Shown: positions 60,978 through 64,000 of the stretch, in pieces | Layout: every line of letters begins with the position of its first letter | Numbering within the stretch: the stretch's first letter is position 1 | The notes under the pieces: generated by a model | The model's database searches: none | The model's input: the letters and a program-made list of their open reading frames with translations, nothing else | Told to the model about the DNA's origin: nothing | From: MED-G105 sp039814575 | GTDB lineage: Bacteria; Pseudomonadota; Alphaproteobacteria; Caulobacterales; Parvularculaceae | Reading direction: 5' to 3' | Length of the DNA: 64,000 nt | Assembly: GCA_039814575.1 (NCBI GenBank) | Contig: JBCCAY010000003.1 | Span: forward strand, 1-64,000 | Position numbers and translations under genes: made by a program

Positions 60978-61799
60978 ATGCTGGTAGGAACTCGTTTCGG
61001 TGATGGTCCCATGTTGTCGACGCTTTCGGCTTTTAATTCGGTGAATCAGCGCTTGCCGGCTCAGCTGGAGCGCATCGAAACGATTCCGCAATATGAGCGT
61101 GAGATCGCCTATTTCCGCGAGAACATCGGCAATGTGAAATCCGCCGATGATATGCTCGGTGATTATCGGCTCTATACTTTTGCGATGACGGCGTTCGATC
61201 TGGAGAGCCAGATCAATTCCCAAGGCATCATGCGCAAGGTGATGACCGAGGACATCGAAAACGACGATTCGATCGTCAATCGCCTCACCAATTCAAAGTA
61301 TCTGGTGTTCGCCGCCGCCTTTAACTTCGCTGGTGACGGCGCGGAAAACGTCAAAGACCAAGAGCTGATTGACGGCATTGTCGATCGCTATAAGAAAATT
61401 CGCCTCGAACAGCGCGAAGGTGTGCAATATCCGGGTTCGCGCCTGGCGCTTTATTTCGAACGCAACGTTCAGCAGGTCTCCAGTTATTTCGGTATTCTCG
61501 CCGACGGGCCGCTGCGGGACTTTATTTTCACCGCGTACGATCTGCCCCAGGAGCTGGCGATCCTACCGGCCGGAAAGATCGTCGAGATCCTCGAAAAGCG
61601 CTTCGATTTCGAAGACACGCAAACGCCGGAAGGTCGGCAGGCGATTATTGAGCGGTTCGCGGCTTCTTATGACGCCCAGAACCCATCCCAAGCGGTCGCC
61701 TCGCCGCTCGCGAGCCTGATCCAGCCGATCAACGCCTTTTCGGGGCCGTCGATTATCACAATCGACGCAGCAGCTATATTTTCGCTGCGAACGTCGTAA
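60978..61799 (+). CDS. DUF1217 (flagellum-associated) protein
   Basis: Up to 273 residues (ATG 61011 is an alternative). The family block AFDLESQINSQGIMRKVMTED and FNFAGDGAENVKDQE, with ALYFERNVQQVSSYFGILAD, identifies DUF1217, alphaproteobacterial proteins usually encoded in flagellar regions. No other flagellar gene is in the window, so this copy is isolated. Function unknown. Confidence 0.8.
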   Translation: MLVGTRFGDGPMLSTLSAFNSVNQRLPAQLERIETIPQYEREIAYFRENIGNVKSADDMLGDYRLYTFAMTAFDLESQINSQGIMRKVMTEDIENDDSIVNRLTNSKYLVFAAAFNFAGDGAENVKDQELIDGIVDRYKKIRLEQREGVQYPGSRLALYFERNVQQVSSYFGILADGPLRDFIFTAYDLPQELAILPAGKIVEILEKRFDFEDTQTPEGRQAIIERFAASYDAQNPSQAVASPLASLIQPINAFSGPSIITIDAAAIFSLRTS

Positions 61800-61909
61800 A
61801 CCGACCTTCATAAACCGCGCTCCCTCCCCAATTTCTTGACAGACGCGTGCGCGCGCCATAGCGCTCAACGTTTGACGAAACACGAAGAATTTCAGGGTCA
61901 CCCCCCGCA

Positions 61910-63841
61910 ATGGTTGCTATTACCTTTCCCGACGGCGCAGTGCGCGATTATGACGGCGCTGTCACCGGAACCGAGATCGCGTTGTCGATCTCAAAGTCGC
62001 TCGCCAAAAAAGCGCTCGCTTTACGCGTGGATGGGGAATTGACGGATCTGACGGCGCCGGTGGATCGGGACGCTGCAGTGGAAATCGTCACTCGCGATGA
62101 TCCGGACGCGCTGGAACTTATCCGCCATGACGCCGCGCACCTGCTTGCCCAAGCCGTGCAAGAGCTGTTTCCCGGCACCCAAGTTACCATTGGGCCGGTG
62201 ATCGAAGACGGCTTTTATTACGATTTCGCCCGCGACGAACCGTTCTCCACGGACGATCTTGAAAAGATCGAAAAGCGCATGGGCGAGATCGTCGATGAAG
62301 ATCGCGCGACCCGCAAAGAGGTGTGGCCGCGCGACAAAGCGATCGCCCATTTCAAAGATATCGGCGAGCACTACAAAGCCGAGATCATCGAGGATCTGCC
62401 GGAAGGCGAGGAGATTAAGGTCTATTACCACGGCGATTGGCACGACCTCTGCCGCGGCCCGCACCTTCCGTCGACGAAGCATATCGGCAAGGCCTTCAAA
62501 CTGATGAAGGTCGCCGGCGCCTATTGGCGCGGCGATCACCGCAACGCCATGCTGCAGCGGATCTATGGCACCGCCTGGACCAATGACAAAGAACTGAAGG
62601 CCTATCTCACTCGTCTTGAGGAAGCTGAGAAGCGCGATCACCGCAAGCTCGCCAAGGTCATGGACCTCTTCCACATGCAGGAAGAAGGGCCGGGCTCGGT
62701 GTTTTGGCATCCGAACGGCTGGACCCTGTTCCAGAACCTCATCGATTATATGCGCCGGCGTCAGAATGGGGCGGGCTATGTGGAGATCAACACGCCCGAC
62801 CTTCTCGATTATTCCTTGTGGGAAACGTCAGGCCACGCGGCGAAGTTCGGCGAGAACATGTACTCGACCGTGATGCCGGACGAGCGCAAATACGCGTTGA
62901 AACCGATGAACTGCCCCGGCGGCGTGCAGGTTTATAATCATGGGCTGCGCTCCTACCGCGAATTGCCGATGCGCGTGGCGGAGTTCGGCAAGGTGCACCG
63001 CTATGAGCCGTCCGGCGCCTTGCACGGCATCATGCGTGTGCGGCATTTTACCCAAGACGACGCCCACATTTATTGCACCCCAGAGCAATTGCAGGATGAG
63101 TGCCTGAAAGTCGTCGATCTCATTCTCGACATCTATAAGGATTTCGGGTTCGAGGACGTGCGCATTAAATTCTCCGATCGCCCCGAAGCGCGCATCGGCG
63201 AAGACGACGTCTGGGATAAGTCCGAGGCGGCGTTGAAAAACGCCCTTGAAGCGACGGGTTTGCCCTATGGCGTCAATCCCGGCGAGGGCGCGTTCTACGG
63301 CCCGAAATTAGAGTTCGTGCTGCGCGACGCGATTGGCCGCGACTGGCAATGCGGCACCTTGCAAGTGGATTTCAATCTGCCGGAACGCTTTGACGCGACC
63401 TATGTCGGCGAGGACGGCGAGAAACATCGGCCGGTGATGTTGCACCGGGCCTTGTTCGGCTCGTTGGAGCGTTTCACCGGCATTCTCATTGAGCATTACG
63501 CTGGCGCGTTTCCGTTGTGGCTCGCGCCGCGCCAAGTGGTCGTCGCGACGATTACGTCGGAGGCCGATGCGTATGCTGAGCGTGTCGCCGCGCAAATGCG
63601 CGCGGCCGGCTTGCGGGTTGAGACCGATCTGCGCAATGAGAAGATAAATTACAAAGTTCGCGAGCATTCGCTGACGAAGACGCCCGTTATTGCGGTCGTC
63701 GGCGCGCGCGAAGCGGATGAAGAAAAAGTCTCGCTTCGCCGGCTCGGACGGAAGGATCAGAAAGTTGCGCTGCTTAGCGAGGCGATCGCCGAGCTTGCCG
63801 ACGAGGCGTTGGCGCCGGACCTTAAACGCGCGGCATGCTGA
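61910..63841 (+). CDS. thrS: Threonyl-tRNA synthetase
   Basis: A 643-residue class II synthetase. It has an N-terminal TGS domain, the editing domain with HDAAHLLAQA (zinc/editing histidines), the catalytic core with motif 2 MNCPGGVQVYNHG and VRHFTQDDAHIYC, motif 3 MLHRALFGSLER, and the anticodon-binding domain at the C-terminus. No T-box or threonine operator hairpin is obvious upstream. It overlaps the next gene by 7 nt. Confidence 0.97.
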   Translation: MVAITFPDGAVRDYDGAVTGTEIALSISKSLAKKALALRVDGELTDLTAPVDRDAAVEIVTRDDPDALELIRHDAAHLLAQAVQELFPGTQVTIGPVIEDGFYYDFARDEPFSTDDLEKIEKRMGEIVDEDRATRKEVWPRDKAIAHFKDIGEHYKAEIIEDLPEGEEIKVYYHGDWHDLCRGPHLPSTKHIGKAFKLMKVAGAYWRGDHRNAMLQRIYGTAWTNDKELKAYLTRLEEAEKRDHRKLAKVMDLFHMQEEGPGSVFWHPNGWTLFQNLIDYMRRRQNGAGYVEINTPDLLDYSLWETSGHAAKFGENMYSTVMPDERKYALKPMNCPGGVQVYNHGLRSYRELPMRVAEFGKVHRYEPSGALHGIMRVRHFTQDDAHIYCTPEQLQDECLKVVDLILDIYKDFGFEDVRIKFSDRPEARIGEDDVWDKSEAALKNALEATGLPYGVNPGEGAFYGPKLEFVLRDAIGRDWQCGTLQVDFNLPERFDATYVGEDGEKHRPVMLHRALFGSLERFTGILIEHYAGAFPLWLAPRQVVVATITSEADAYAERVAAQMRAAGLRVETDLRNEKINYKVREHSLTKTPVIAVVGAREADEEKVSLRRLGRKDQKVALLSEAIAELADEALAPDLKRAAC

Positions 63842-64000
63842 TTTCCTGGCGCTACAAGTTCGTTTTTGTCCATATTCCAAAAACTGGCGGCACCGCCTTC
63901 ACCGCGGCGCTCGCCCCTTTTGCAAGGTTGCGTGACCGTTTCGCTTATGACATTGCGCGCAAACCCATTATCAGGCGCGCTGTGACGACTGCATTGGGGC
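63835..64000 (+). CDS. Sulfotransferase-family protein, N-terminal part (cut by window edge)
   Basis: The frame opens at ATG 63835 inside the thrS stop region and runs past the window end (55 codons seen). It begins MLISWRYKFVFVHIPKTGGT, the PAPS-binding loop typical of Sulfotransfer_2/carbohydrate sulfotransferases. The 7-nt overlap with thrS suggests translational coupling. Confidence 0.8.
   Translation, partial: MLISWRYKFVFVHIPKTGGTAFTAALAPFARLRDRFAYDIARKPIIRRAVTTALG

Noticed and set aside
1..64000. CRISPR arrays, rRNA, prophage or toxin-antitoxin modules
   Set aside because: No regularly spaced repeats of 24-40 bp, no rRNA-like sequence and no phage or toxin-antitoxin gene pair recognised.

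Overview
This 64 kb window looks like chromosomal DNA of an alphaproteobacterium with roughly 60% GC. The evidence is a GcrA cell-cycle regulator, a CC0125/CC1285-type lipoprotein, a DUF1217 flagellum-associated protein, fabA/fabB/fabI, Hsp33 and the PhoR/PhoU/PhoB set. A Caulobacterales/Parvularculales-like affiliation is my inference, not proof. Gene density is high. I see no rRNA, tRNA, CRISPR array or prophage. The only clear mobile DNA is the 3' tail of an IS5-family transposase at the left edge.

Layout. 1-5.4 kb: IS tail, a 2-hydroxyacid dehydrogenase divergent from an exported SH3 protein, then fabA-fabB-(small membrane protein)-fabI for unsaturated fatty acid synthesis and elongation. 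5.5-7.4 kb: a LuxR-type regulator fused to an alpha/beta-hydrolase domain whose nucleophile is Asn, with a perfect FNR/FixK-like box upstream. 7.4-24.9 kb: the conserved translation/RNA set rimP-nusA-ylxR-infB-rbfA-truB-rpsO-pnp, all on the minus strand and in canonical order, but split by unrelated genes: GNAT, a small ORF and photolyase; TetR, sterol desaturase and a small protein; an M20 peptidase; an SDR. 25-31 kb: DUF2937 protein, a BciA-like 8-vinyl reductase, sulfotransferase, glycosyltransferase, a CE15-like esterase and trmB. 31-39 kb: MscS channel, phoB/phoU/phoR without pst genes, and a DUF885 peptidase with a membrane partner. 39-50 kb: PQQ sugar dehydrogenase, BCCT transporter, a structured intergenic element, rpsP-ffh, a dicarboxylate symporter, an S9 peptidase and a PilZ protein. 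50-64 kb: lipoprotein, gcrA, an ABC-2 permease, hslO, ppk2, a 2OG oxygenase, FkbM methyltransferase plus glycosyltransferase, three small or exported unknowns, GDPD, yidD, a DUF1217 protein, thrS, and the start of a second sulfotransferase.

How the genes fit together. Core functions dominate (fatty acid synthesis, transcription/translation factors, SRP, phosphate signalling). Accessory genes point to surface glycan modification (two glycosyltransferases, two sulfotransferases, FkbM), phosphate/polyphosphate handling (Pho system, PPK2, GDPD), light and redox stress (photolyase, Hsp33), and uptake of organic osmolytes and dicarboxylates. Non-coding signals of interest are a paired TetR operator, the FNR-type box, a strong terminator in the rimP leader, three paired REP/BIME-like elements whose stems vary but stay paired, a large three-hairpin element at 42.3 kb, and two iteron-like repeat clusters.

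I did not find a single clearly undescribed multigene system. The best leads are the pseudo-hydrolase LuxR regulator with its oxygen-type box, the orphan BciA homologue, and the structured repeats.
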